Source: Wukongibacter sp050859025
GTDB lineage: Bacteria; Bacillota; Clostridia; Peptostreptococcales; Caminicellaceae
Length of the DNA: 64,000 nucleotides
Direction: 5' to 3'
NCBI RefSeq assembly: GCF_050859025.1
Contig: NZ_CP138200.1
Coordinates: 5,270,001-5,334,000 of the forward strand
The translations under genes and the position numbers were made by a program. The notes beneath the pieces are model-generated. The model was not told where the DNA came from, searched no databases, and was given only the letters and a program-made list of their open reading frames with translations. This document shows, in pieces, positions 37,201 through 44,526 of the stretch. Every line of letters starts with the position of its first letter. The stretch's first letter is position 1.

Positions 37201-40200
37201 TAGCTTGCTTTTATATTCTGCTTCACATAGGAGCTTGTCCCTATCTTCTTCCACATTTAGGGTTATATCAAACTGGGCATTCTTATTATCCACTTCATAG
37301 GGATTTATCTGCATCTGAGATAGATTAACTTCTTTCATTTCTGCATTTTGTAATACGAGCATAACATCAAATAATGGGTTACGGCTCAGGTCCCTTCTAA
37401 CCTTTACTTCTTCTATCAGTTCTTCGTAGGGATATTCTTGGTTTTCATATACCTTAAGCAGTTTTTTCTTCATCTCTCTAAGGTAATCTTCTATTCTCTT
37501 TTCACCTTCTGGCTTGGTTCTTATGGCAAGGGTATTTACAAACATCCCTGCTACCCTTTCCATCTGAGGATGTCTTCTCCCTGCTATCGGACTGCCTATT
37601 ACTATGTCTTCCTGACCACTGTATTTTGATAGGAGAATGCTAAAGCCAGCCATCAGACCCATGTACAGCGTTCCTCCTACTTCCTTAACAGTCCCATTTA
37701 GTCCCTTTAAGATTTCTCTATCTATCTCAAATCTTATCCTATCTCCTTCGTTATCCTCCATCCTTCCCCTTACTTCATCCATTGGCAGCTCTAGTACTGG
37801 TATTTCTCCTTCATATTCCTTCTTCCAGTACTCTTTTTGTTTATCCCATACACCCTTTTCCTTTTGCTTTTTCTCCCATGCTGCATATTCCTTGTATTGC
37901 ACTAACTCTACATCCAGCTCTATTCCTTCATAGGATTTTACAAAATCCTCGGCTAATACTGCCATTGTCGTTCCATCACTTATTATATGGTGCATGTCCA
38001 GCATCAGTATATGGCTGTCCCTTGTCTCTATTATTCCTCCCCTTAGCATCGGTGCCTTTTCTAGATTGAAGGGTTTTATCCAGCCTTCTATTATTTTGTC
38101 TATTTCTTCTTTTTCTTCTGCCTTAGCATATTCTAGGCTTATATTTACCTCATCTTGTACTTTCTGAACTATCTCTTCACCATCTAAATGGAAGCTTGTT
38201 CTTAGGGCTTCATGCTTTGATATCAGCTTTTCTATTGCCCCTTGTATTTTAGCTTTATCTACTTTTCCTCTAAGCTCTAGGGTTAATGGCATGTTATATA
38301 CTATGCTTTCTTTATCCATCATTTGTATTGCATATATCCTTCTTTGGGCCGAGCTTAGGGGATATTTCTCCTGCTTCTCAAGGGGTTTTAGCTCCTCATA
38401 TTCCTTCGCTGATCTTTCCTTTATCCTCTCCGATAACCTTCTTATTTCAGGACATTCAAATATGTCTCTAACTGTAACCTCTATCTCTAGCTCCCTTTGT
38501 ATTCTTCCACTTAATATCGTTGCCTTTAATGAGTGGCCCCCTAGGTCAAAGAAGTTATCGGATATGCCTATGCTTTCAGTATTGAGTACATCTTCCCATA
38601 TAGCTATTAGCCTTTCTTCCGTTTCATTTCTAGGTGCTTCGTATTCCTTTTCTTTTGATATGCTTACTTTCATATCCTGTAAAGCTCTTCGATCTATTTT
38701 ACCACTATTTGTCAATGGAATGTTCTCTAATTCAACCATCACACTTGGTATCATATAGTCTGGAAGTTTTTCTTTTACCCCTTCTTTTATTGAATCCATA
38801 GTAATAGATTGACTCTTTACTATATATCCACAAAGGTATTTCTCTTGATTGCTGTCTTCTCTTCCCATCACCACAGCTTCCTTGACACCAGCTTGTTGCC
38901 TCAGCACATTCTCAACTTCCCCAAGTTCAATTCGGTATCCTCGAATTTTTATCTGGTCATCGACACGCCCTAGAAATTCAATATTTCCATTAGGAAGCCA
39001 TCTTACTAGGTCTCCTGTTTTGTACATTCTCTCTCCCGGCTCGTATGGATTTTCTACGAATCTTTCTGCTGTTAGCTCTGGACGATTTAAATATCCCCTT
39101 GTCAATCCATCTCCACTTATACAAAGCTCTCCCGGTATCCCTATGGGCTGTAGACGATTATTTTTATCTAGTATGTATGCCTTATAGTTTGATATAGGCT
39201 TTCCTATAGGTATACTTGTAGGTGCCTTCTCTTCACACTTGTAATAGCTTGCACATACTGTCGTCTCTGTCGGTCCGTATGTGTTATATATCCTTGTATG
39301 TCCCATTAGGTTTGTTATATATTCCTGCTTTAGTACATCACCGCCACTTATTAATGTATGTATATTTCCTATTCTCTTTAAACTGTTTATCTCATTGATA
39401 AAAAGTGGTGAGCAGCTTATTATGTTTATATCGTTGTCATCTATAATTTTTTCAAGTCTATTTCTATCTAATATTTCATATTTTGGTGCAAGTACTAACT
39501 TGCCACCAGTTGTCAGTATAGGGTATACTTCTTCTACAAAGGCATCGAAGCAATAGGTTGCCTGCTGCAGTACCGTATCCTTACTGGTTATTGAAAATTC
39601 CTTCTTAAAGGCCGCTGTGTAGGCTACTATATTTCTGTGCTCTACCATAACTCCCTTTGGCTTTCCTGTAGAACCCGATGTATAAATGATATATGCTAAA
39701 TCTGTAGATTTACTTGCATAACCAACATTACTCCAATCTCCTTTATAGCACGCTTCATCCTCTATATCCATAATTTTACCTACAAATGTCGCCCTATCAA
39801 TTAGATGTTCTTGAGTTAACAGAATGTCAGCTCTACTGTCTTCAAGCATATATGATATCCTATCAATTGGGTATTCTGGGTCTATTGGAAGATATGCCCC
39901 ACCAGCCTTTAGTATTCCTAGTAGACCTACTATCATTTCCATAGAACGTTCTGTCATAATACCTACTATTTTTTCCGATCTTACACCTTTATCCCTTAAT
40001 TTCCTTGCGAGCTGATTTGCTCTTTGATTTAATTCTCTATATGTAAGCTTTTCTTTTCCAAATACCAGGGCTATATTTTCTGGAGTCTCTAGTACCTGTC
40101 TTTCAAATAATTCAACTATAGTTTTTTCATTATCATAAATTAATTTTGTATTATTAAACTTTTTTAATAGCTTTTCCTTTTCTTTTTTATCTAATAATTC

Positions 40201-41466
40201 TATTTCCTCAGACCTTAAGTCATAACATCTAATCATATCCAAAATTACTCTTTTATAATGCTGTAAAAAACCTTTCACAAATTCATCAGAGTATTTATCC
40301 TCTTTATAATTAATAGTAACTTCTAATGTATCCTTTAAAACTTCCATTATAGTTATACTCATCCCAAAATGAGTTTCCTCTTTTACAGATAAAACTTCAA
40401 CTTCTATTTCACTATTATTTTCCTTTTCAAATGGATAATTTTCATAAACTAAAATTATATCAAATAAGTCCTCATTTCCCTTAATACCACTGCATTCCTT
40501 TATAGTCGCCATAGGTGTCGCTTCATATTTAGCTCTCTCTTTAATATCCTTCTCTACCTTCTTAATAATTTCACTTATCTTAATATTTTCTCCTAAGTTT
40601 ACTCTCATTGGTAAAGTATTAATAAATAATCCTACGATTTTCTCAATTCCTGATAAATTAGCATTTCGCCCTGATAAGGTGCTTCCAAATATAATATCTT
40701 TATTGCCGCTGTATTTATTTAATGTTAGTCCTAATCCTGCATGCAACCAACCTGCTATTGTATGTCTTTTATTAACACATATTTCTTTTAATTCTTTGTA
40801 TTCCTCTCCATCTAAAAATAATTGTACTTTTTTCTCTTTACCTTTCTCATTCATTGCAGGAATATCATAAATCATATGTTCGTGTTCATATCCCTTTAGG
40901 TACTTTTTCCAGTATTTTTTTTCCTTTTCTATATCTCTATTTCTAATTAGCTTAATATACTCACTAAAGGATGTTTCCTTTATTTGTGTACTTATTGCTT
41001 TACTATTTATAATGTCTTTACATATTCTTTTAAAATCATCTATAAGTATGCCATTACTCCATCCATCCCATAAAATATGATGATATGTGAGTATAATTGT
41101 TGTTTCGTTTGGACAATTTTTCAATAGGCATACCCTATAAGGCTCATCTGCCAAATCAACCCCTTTATTTACCTCCTCTAATTTAATTTTTTCAAGGGCT
41201 ACTTCGAAGTCTTCCTCGGTGGTCTTTTCATAGATAGGCGGGTCTATTTTCTTTAGTACGATTTGTAATGGACTTTTAAGCTTATCCCACTTAAAGATAG
41301 TTCGTAAACAATCATGTGCTAATACCAAGTGCCTCCATGCATTTTTGATGTCTTCCTGACTTAGATTTCCTCTTACTCTTATTACTATTTGTTCTAGGTA
41401 TTCCTTTGACTCTGGATTCATTAGATATAAGAACATCATTCCTTGCTGTGTAGGAGTTAAATCCAT
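28249..41466 (-). CDS. Four-module NRPS: C-A-T x4 plus thioesterase
   Basis: The domain order, with approximate residues, is C1 1-430, A1 455-935, T1 970; C2 1030-1460, A2 1480-1965, T2 2010; C3 2065-2490, A3 2515-3005, T3 3050; C4 3105-3530, A4 3555-4035, T4 4085; TE 4140-4395. I read the adenylation codes as DAESIGTVCK (Lys), DVQDVGVINK (unassigned), DVWHFSLIDK (Ser) and DILQMGIVWK (Gly). Carrier motifs are LGGHS three times and IGGNS. No epimerisation domain is present, and the thioesterase nucleophile is Cys4219 in GYCIGG. ATG 41466 has no ribosome-binding site. A well-placed GTG at 41512 would restore the usual C-domain start if the A10 tract at 41480 had nine residues. Confidence 0.92.
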   Translation of the reverse strand: MDLTPTQQGMMFLYLMNPESKEYLEQIVIRVRGNLSQEDIKNAWRHLVLAHDCLRTIFKWDKLKSPLQIVLKKIDPPIYEKTTEEDFEVALEKIKLEEVNKGVDLADEPYRVCLLKNCPNETTIILTYHHILWDGWSNGILIDDFKRICKDIINSKAISTQIKETSFSEYIKLIRNRDIEKEKKYWKKYLKGYEHEHMIYDIPAMNEKGKEKKVQLFLDGEEYKELKEICVNKRHTIAGWLHAGLGLTLNKYSGNKDIIFGSTLSGRNANLSGIEKIVGLFINTLPMRVNLGENIKISEIIKKVEKDIKERAKYEATPMATIKECSGIKGNEDLFDIILVYENYPFEKENNSEIEVEVLSVKEETHFGMSITIMEVLKDTLEVTINYKEDKYSDEFVKGFLQHYKRVILDMIRCYDLRSEEIELLDKKEKEKLLKKFNNTKLIYDNEKTIVELFERQVLETPENIALVFGKEKLTYRELNQRANQLARKLRDKGVRSEKIVGIMTERSMEMIVGLLGILKAGGAYLPIDPEYPIDRISYMLEDSRADILLTQEHLIDRATFVGKIMDIEDEACYKGDWSNVGYASKSTDLAYIIYTSGSTGKPKGVMVEHRNIVAYTAAFKKEFSITSKDTVLQQATYCFDAFVEEVYPILTTGGKLVLAPKYEILDRNRLEKIIDDNDINIISCSPLFINEINSLKRIGNIHTLISGGDVLKQEYITNLMGHTRIYNTYGPTETTVCASYYKCEEKAPTSIPIGKPISNYKAYILDKNNRLQPIGIPGELCISGDGLTRGYLNRPELTAERFVENPYEPGERMYKTGDLVRWLPNGNIEFLGRVDDQIKIRGYRIELGEVENVLRQQAGVKEAVVMGREDSNQEKYLCGYIVKSQSITMDSIKEGVKEKLPDYMIPSVMVELENIPLTNSGKIDRRALQDMKVSISKEKEYEAPRNETEERLIAIWEDVLNTESIGISDNFFDLGGHSLKATILSGRIQRELEIEVTVRDIFECPEIRRLSERIKERSAKEYEELKPLEKQEKYPLSSAQRRIYAIQMMDKESIVYNMPLTLELRGKVDKAKIQGAIEKLISKHEALRTSFHLDGEEIVQKVQDEVNISLEYAKAEEKEEIDKIIEGWIKPFNLEKAPMLRGGIIETRDSHILMLDMHHIISDGTTMAVLAEDFVKSYEGIELDVELVQYKEYAAWEKKQKEKGVWDKQKEYWKKEYEGEIPVLELPMDEVRGRMEDNEGDRIRFEIDREILKGLNGTVKEVGGTLYMGLMAGFSILLSKYSGQEDIVIGSPIAGRRHPQMERVAGMFVNTLAIRTKPEGEKRIEDYLREMKKKLLKVYENQEYPYEELIEEVKVRRDLSRNPLFDVMLVLQNAEMKEVNLSQMQINPYEVDNKNAQFDITLNVEEDRDKLLCEAEYKSKLYSRETIENMMKHYIRILEEIARDKDRAIKEIELLDKEEKEKLVKQFNNTEKKYDNKITIVELFENQVERSPENIAVVYGEERLTYGELNKRANLLAGKLKKSGLGPETIATVIMDADISYIVGIMGILKAGGAYLPILPDYPKERIGFMLRDSNALCVVKQSDYTLEEYQGLIIDIDKSIEENKEENINNSKVENGAYILYTSGSTGKPKGVIIEHRNIANQIIGLIEDYGYGRMKNHMLYSKPIFDVSVQHIFTALCSGAVLHLMTEELKSDYNSLYKYVKENEIGFIDMVPAQMEAMVEALDEGCRDIRLVLGGEAFPSQLHQRIMEKARPKEIYNVYGPTETTINALIYKCREDEKGRSIPIGKPVRNYGIYILNKYNQLQPMGIPGELCIVGEGVARGYLNRPELTEESFVESPFEPEKRMYRTGDLARWMTDGNIEFLRRIDQQVKIRGYRIELGEVEKVLRKQNGVREVVVLDREDSTGNRYLCGYIVKEEAVSIKEIKAGAKQELPEYMVPSAMIELESIPLTNSGKIDRRALLNIDVEISSDRKYHAPRNKTEEKLIKIWTDILGVEGIGIGDNFFDLGGHSLKATILSGRIQKELGIEVSVKDIFEFPSIMELSDSIKESTRKEYERLTPLNNEESYPVSSAQRRIYAIQMMDKESIVYNMPLTLELKGKVDKAKIQGAIGKLIEKHEALRTSFHLNGEKIVQKIEEKLEIILEHVRVEEKADIDKILASWIKPFNLEKAPLLRGGIIETKDSHILMLDMHHIISDGATMSVLAEDFVGAYEGKDLEIEPVQYKEYANWEKEQREKGIWDKQKEYWKKEYEGEIPVLELPMDGVRGSIEDNSGDTIGFEIEEGTIRKLRERMSDIGGTLYMGLMAGYSILMSKYSSQEDIVVGTAVAGRRHPQMERVAGMFVNTLAIRSYPEGEKAVEEYLKETKQKLIGAYENQEYPYEELIEEVGVKRNLSRNPLFDVMLVLQNTELKEIKLPETEIKPYEVEDSTAKFDITLTAEEEGDRLVCEINYKNKLFRKETIEDMIKHYIKVLEEIAVNRKRTIKDISLLEKEEQKRLLYKLNDTKANYQDEKTIQELFEEQVERSPNRIALIYEDKKLTYRELNERANSLARVLRDKGVTRDSIVGIMVERSLEMIIGIMGIMKAGGAYLPIDPKYPKDRIQYMIEDSQAQIILICKEPREDLSINAQVIDLEDTRIYRRSISNLENITKSSDLAYIIYTSGSTGRPKGVMIEHKALVNRINWMQKKYPLGSEDIILQKTTFTFDVSVWELLWWSIYGGALYLLGPNHEKEPDKILRAIENEKITIMHFVPSMLGAFLKYIENVDINDKEIKLRQVFTSGEALQINHVKEFYKYFNRVKLSNLYGPTEATIDVSYYDCENKEYLKSIPIGKPIDNTGLYILDKNRNLQPIGISGELHISGDGLARGYLNRAKLTEEKFIESPFEKGARMYKTGDLARWLPDGNIEFLGRIDHQVKIRGYRIELGEIENTIRKQAGVKEIVVLAREDKDGDKYLCGYIVKEEAIEIEKVRNEAKKELPEYMVPGVIIEIEDIPLTGNGKIDRKALLSIEVTKSRTKEYEEPRNETEERLVEIWTDILGVERIGIKDNFFELGGHSLKATILSGRIQRELEAEIGVIDIFQIPTIEELGERIRKIQGQRYEALKPLEKRDSYPVSSAQKRLYAIQMMDKKSTLYNMPMILELRGKVDRFNIETAIKQLVKKHEALRTSFHMEGDRIVQKIQDNIDINIEYTEAESEEIVDEIIEGWIRPFDLEKSPLVRGGIIKEGDRHLLMLDMHHIISDGTTMVILEEDFVKAYEGEELKPQVVQYKEYAQWEKLQKENGNWDTKKDYWKKEYEGEIPVLELPLDRPRGKTEDNEGESIGFEIGEETLKCLRETMMKVGGTLYMGLMAGYSILLSKYSGQDDLVIGSPIAGRRHAQMENVAGVFINTLAIRSKPQGKKKVEEYLREMKNKLLYAYENQEYPYEELVEEVDIRRDLSRNPLFDVMLILQNTKRGEAYLSELEVKHYEVDNKTAKFDITLNIEEDERKLICLAEYKSRLYNKETIKRMMKHYVRILKEIGENKDKTIEEIEILDLAERKLLLEQYNDTKVEYDKEKTIIELFEEQVELAPESIALVYGKDKLTYKELNEKVNQIAWRLRDMEVKPEDIVGIITERSLEMMIGILGILKSGGAYLPIDPEYPEDRISYMLEDSGAEILLTTKGLREKISTNCDILTIEDELKNSEKNVNPNRINKASDLAYMIYTSGSTGRPKGVMLEHMSIHNFIKGMTENIAFEPNKVILALTTICFDIFLLETLLPLTKGMEVVIASEKVQRDPKLLAEAITMNDVNMLQMTPSRLQMLMNSDSDLAFLKDIEEIMIGGEAFPPALLKELQGLTSGKIYNIYGPTETTVWSTMKDVTSSKSINIGRPIANTKIYIVDKEKRLQPMGVPGELCIGGDGLARGYFKRPKLTAEKFVEIPFNQGEKMYRTGDLARWLPDGNIEFLGRTDHQVKLRGYRIELEEIENAINVQDGIKESIVIVKGDNSKNQYLCAYLVGEEIDVQSIKSSLKKKLPSYMVPTAYMILDKIPLTPNGKIDRKTLGSIKEPERNRKRIPPRNLHDSIIAEIWSEVLKLDEIYIYDDFFEIGGNSITIIQVASRIKEELGVEISMADLMVYTTILELSEYIMGLDNNTGKGFKHVFKINKSSSEKNIFIVHGADADILYYRHLAKLLEDEYSVYGIQPRGLNGEEPLPTSYFQMLHDYIKEIRMVQNDGPYILAGYCIGGYLSYDIVKILEIQGDKVLALLELDQEAFIEDAHRKTTRRYTNIIKVIEKWRRFRKKDKMYTTKKFMDIIPKAKPMSKERQMEILESREAIHDFFAKELPFNSMYCFLGYISTPTLVIKAEENDHHLFKKELWEKMHEGSFEYYEVPGGHETVLFPPYVDRVSELIKDYLNRMAGEELYEEKSC

Positions 41467-41479
41467 AATATTCTGAATA

Positions 41480-41526
41480 TTTTTTTTTTGTCGCTACCCC
41501 TCTTTCATTCACCAAATCATTCCTTT
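41480..41526 (-). other. Start region of the NRPS gene with A10 tract and frame break
   Basis: AAAGGA (41521-41526) lies eight bases before a GTG at 41512. That frame reads MNERGVATKKK into ten A residues (41489-41480), then leaves the synthetase frame. With nine A residues it would read MNERGVATKKNIQNIMDLTP and fuse to the synthetase. NIQNIMDLTPTQQGMMF matches the usual N-terminus of condensation domains that accept from an epimerising partner. The break may be phase variation, transcriptional slippage or a sequencing error. Confidence 0.7.
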
Positions 41527-41753
41527 CTTTTATATTCTAAAATGAAAACTATTAATACTCAGAGTCATTTACTTAATGTATAAGATATGAAGATAATTGG
41601 ATTGATTGATTTTACTATATTTTTCAAGAAGAAATGCTATGTATCTTTGCTGTGCTATTTTCTCGCGATGCAGTATATTACTACTAATTGACTTTAAAAC
41701 CTTTTATTATATATTGTGATTTTTATTTAATTAAATTGAATTATTTGTTTAAG

Positions 41754-41788
41754 ATTCTTTATATGGTATATTGTACCATATAAAGAAT
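41754..41788. promoter_or_regulatory. Large palindrome overlapping a candidate NRPS promoter
   Basis: Perfect 15-base arms, ATTCTTTATATGGTA and its complement, flank a five-base centre. On the minus strand the centre forms an extended -10 box, TGG-TACAAT (41770-41778), with a poor -35 near GTTAAA. The site is about 240 bases upstream of the GTG start of the synthetase. A dimeric repressor or activator of the cluster could bind here. The leader between 41527 and 41753 shows no other structure that I recognise. Confidence 0.55.
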
Positions 41789-41863
41789 AATTTTAACATA
41801 TTTCAACATTATTTACTTTATGTAAATTCATTTTTATTCTACAAATTTCTGTATAAATCGCAT

Positions 41864-41914
41864 AAAAAAATAGCCCTTAGTTAAATCTCTAATACAAAGT
41901 CTAACCAAGAGCTA
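41864..41914 (-). terminator. Terminator after the FxsA-like gene
   Basis: A 13-base-pair stem with two GU pairs (TAGCTCTTGGTTA and TAACTAAGGGCTA) leads into seven T residues on the minus strand, 25 bases after the stop codon. It separates the FxsA-like gene from the synthetase operon. Confidence 0.8.
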
Positions 41915-41938
41915 TAATATGTTATTTATATTCTTTGT

Positions 41939-42337
41939 CTACCATCTCCTATAATGAATGTTTATACTTCCATCCTGAAGTCTCTTTGAAATTATCCTTT
42001 TCACAATTCCTTTAAAAATTTCCCTAGACCCAGGAATAACTAAGGTAAAACCTAATATATCTGTTATAATTCCTGGAGTAAGCAATAAGGCACCGCCAAC
42101 TAAAACACATAGCCCATTCAACAATTGATCCCCAGGCATTCTTCCCTCATTCATTTCCATCCTAATCTTTGTGATTATCAACCTTCCTTGACTTTTAGCA
42201 AGGTAAGCACCAAGAACTCCTGTTACAAGTACTAATCCAATGGTTGACCATACGCTCGTTATCTTTGCTAATTCAAGCAGTAATAACAGCTCTACTACCG
42301 GCGTTACTGTAAAAAGTAAAATTAATCTAAATAACAT
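41939..42337 (-). CDS. fxsA: FxsA family membrane protein
   Basis: This 132-residue inner-membrane protein matches the FxsA family: PVVELLLLLELA near the N-terminus, a helix with GLVLVTGVLGAYLAKSQG, a short amphipathic loop with PGDQLLNG, and LLLTPGIITDILGF before a basic tail. The E. coli homologue reduces exclusion of phage T7 by the F plasmid, but the general cellular role is unknown. The ATG is preceded by AAGGAG at eight bases. It stands alone between terminators. Confidence 0.85.
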   Translation of the reverse strand: MLFRLILLFTVTPVVELLLLLELAKITSVWSTIGLVLVTGVLGAYLAKSQGRLIITKIRMEMNEGRMPGDQLLNGLCVLVGGALLLTPGIITDILGFTLVIPGSREIFKGIVKRIISKRLQDGSINIHYRRW

Positions 42338-42392
42338 ATAAATTTCTCCTTATCTATAGCTATTCTATTGAAGCTTAAAAATACTCAATTCT

Positions 42393-42441
42393 TATAGAAA
42401 TTTTTTATGTGCATAAATTAAGTTTCATTGAAATCTCTATA
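42393..42441. repeat. Short derivative of the 104-bp foldback element
   Basis: The 49 bases start TATAGAAAT and end GAAATCTCTATA, with GCATAAATTAAG inside. These match the two ends and one inner block of the 104-bp element, but the middle is deleted. It lies between the FxsA-like gene and the glycosidase gene. Confidence 0.5.
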
Positions 42442-42501
42442 CTCCTTTTTCATATTTTATATTATTTTCATGCTATTTTAAAGGGTTTTTTAGCTGTACA
42501 A

Positions 42502-42546
42502 TTAAAAGAACTCTTATCCACAATGCTTATGGCAGCAAGAGTTCTC
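42502..42546 (-). terminator. Terminator of the GH18 gene
   Basis: AGAACTCTT and AAGAGTTCT form a nine-base stem around a 21-base loop, then TTTTAATT on the minus strand. It lies immediately after the glycosidase stop codon. Confidence 0.65.
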
Positions 42547-42556
42547 TTAACCTTTT

Positions 42557-44251
42557 CTATTTCTCATTTATATTACTATCTATTGTACTCCAGATTTCTT
42601 CCGTTTCGAAACCTCTCCTCCATGCAGCTACTCCTGCAAGATTGAATTTTTTTACTAAGTCGGTCTTTAGCTTTATGGACTTTGCATCTTCAAACCATAT
42701 TTTGTTAAGCTTGTTATTTTCCACATAGGATATATAATATTGTCCTGCTTCTTCATCCCATACTTTAGTTATATCATCTCTACCAAGTATTTTTCTAGCT
42801 ACTTTCATAGATATGGCCTTGGATTTTACAGTTACCTTATCAGGATTTGCACTTGAAGGAATCTCTGTCCAGATTCTAGTATAGAATGGTACTCCAAGCA
42901 AGAGCTTTTCTGCCGGAACCTCTTCTAATATCCTTTCAATGCCTCTTTCAACCCATCCAATAGATGCAACTGATCCACTTTTAGGACTTGTAGCCCAATG
43001 TTCATCATAGGTCATAACAGCCATATAATCTACTACTTTGCCTAGGGCTTTTCTATCTAAAAAATTTGACCAATTATCACTTCCACCTATTACAGTTACA
43101 TCAATAGATACCACTAATCCATTTTCATGGAATATTGGTGTTAGTTCCCTTACAAACTGTACAAGCAGCTCCTTATTTTTGAGATATACATTTTCAAAAT
43201 CTATATTTATTCCATCCATATTATTCTCTTTTAAAAGTTTCAATAATCTATCTATAGTTTTTTCCCTTGCAACGGAATTGTTTAAAAATTTGTCAGTAAG
43301 CTTAGGATCAAAGGAATTCGAAAATAAGGCCCATACCTTATAGCCTCTTTTTTTCGCCCAATTAATATAGCTTTTGCTAACATTGCTCTTTATATTACCT
43401 GAAGAACTTCTAAGTTCTATCCATGTAGGAGATATTACATTCAGTCCATCCATTTCTTTTATTTGTCTAGTATCTGGGTTTTTTGAATATACACTTTCCC
43501 AGGTAAGCAATATTTTATCATTCTCAGGCCGCCAAATGGAACTACTTACTTCCATTTCTATTCCTTCAATTTCTTTGAAATTTTTAAGTCTGTTTTTCTT
43601 GATAAATGCATTAGAACCATGATTCGTAAAAACCCTTAACCATCCATCGTCTTCGCCAACTATTTTTATGTTATTATCACTATCTAGTACCTCTACAATT
43701 TCTGACCACATACTTTTATCTTTTTTTAATACGATCTTACTATAAACTGCTTCGCCTACTACCTCGCTATCGTACAAGCTTCTAATAATTATTCTATTAT
43801 TTTCTTCTAAAATAACGGTTTCAAGATTTAGATACTCTTTAATTTGTGTAATTGGTATTAAAGGCACTCCGTCACTTATAATCATTGGCTTAATATAATC
43901 GACTTCATCATTATTTATCTTGACCTTAAAGGTTTCTCCATAAAATCTTATAACCTTATCTAGAGTTGTTATTATAGCAATCTTATCTTCTGGGTCAAAA
44001 TACGCTTTCGTATTAAGATGTTCTGATAGTATGTCTGGGGAAATATATATGATGTCTTCTTCATCAATAATAAAAACATTGTCTTCACTACTGTATTCAA
44101 TAAAGGAATTAGATTTTTTTACTATTAATTTTGTGCCCGCGTTCGTACTTAAAACAGTCTCAGTAGATAGCTCTGACCCATATACAATAAATATGAATGT
44201 AATTAAACTGATTATTATAAATACTATTATAGATCTATTATCTTTCTTCAA
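42557..44251 (-). CDS. GH18 glycosidase with stalk-like N-terminal domains (YaaH-type)
   Basis: This 564-residue protein has an N-terminal membrane anchor or signal (about 8-26). A copper-amine-oxidase-type beta domain follows (about 40-155, with IPITQIKEYLN), then an SH3-like segment (about 170-230) and a glycoside hydrolase family 18 domain from about 245. The catalytic motif DGxDxDxE appears as DGINIDFE. The YxxWxTxP-type region MAVMTYDEHWATSPKSG and GVPFYTRIW are also seen. Such proteins act on peptidoglycan or chitin-like polymers at the cell surface, often in spore germination. The TTG start follows AAGGGGG by seven bases. Confidence 0.85.
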   Translation of the reverse strand: MKKDNRSIIVFIIISLITFIFIVYGSELSTETVLSTNAGTKLIVKKSNSFIEYSSEDNVFIIDEEDIIYISPDILSEHLNTKAYFDPEDKIAIITTLDKVIRFYGETFKVKINNDEVDYIKPMIISDGVPLIPITQIKEYLNLETVILEENNRIIIRSLYDSEVVGEAVYSKIVLKKDKSMWSEIVEVLDSDNNIKIVGEDDGWLRVFTNHGSNAFIKKNRLKNFKEIEGIEMEVSSSIWRPENDKILLTWESVYSKNPDTRQIKEMDGLNVISPTWIELRSSSGNIKSNVSKSYINWAKKRGYKVWALFSNSFDPKLTDKFLNNSVAREKTIDRLLKLLKENNMDGINIDFENVYLKNKELLVQFVRELTPIFHENGLVVSIDVTVIGGSDNWSNFLDRKALGKVVDYMAVMTYDEHWATSPKSGSVASIGWVERGIERILEEVPAEKLLLGVPFYTRIWTEIPSSANPDKVTVKSKAISMKVARKILGRDDITKVWDEEAGQYYISYVENNKLNKIWFEDAKSIKLKTDLVKKFNLAGVAAWRRGFETEEIWSTIDSNINEK

Positions 44252-44385
44252 ATATTATCCCCCTTATTCTAAAGCCTAAATACTATAAACTATGCCTATA
44301 CAACCCGAAATATTTCTCCTCTTTTATTTTAATATTAAAAAGAACATCCTATCAATGTCAAAATTTTTCCAAAGTTCCAAATAAT

Positions 44386-44417
44386 AAAGACTACTCTAAA
44401 GTTTAGGAGTAGTCTTT
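44386..44417. terminator. Bidirectional hairpin terminator upstream of the GH18 gene
   Basis: The arms AAAGACTACTC and GAGTAGTCTTT form an 11-base perfect stem with T-rich tails on both sides. No annotated gene ends here. On the minus strand it would stop a transcript coming from the tandem repeat array, so the array may be transcribed as a non-coding RNA. Confidence 0.65.
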
Positions 44418-44526
44418 TAGTCAATACATCTAAATATTTTTGGTGGAATCACCTCTTATTATATTTCATATATATATGTAATTATTTAAACTATTTAAAA
44501 ACTATTAAATATTTATAAATATTATA

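Noticed and set aside
28595..40870. Many plus-strand open frames of 60-155 codons inside the synthetase gene
   Set aside because: They are antisense shadows of conserved synthetase domains; they lack ribosome-binding sites and recur at equivalent positions of each module.
41312..41515. A separate 67-residue protein upstream of the synthetase
   Set aside because: After the A10 tract it only reads the synthetase DNA in a wrong frame; it is better seen as the out-of-frame start of the synthetase.
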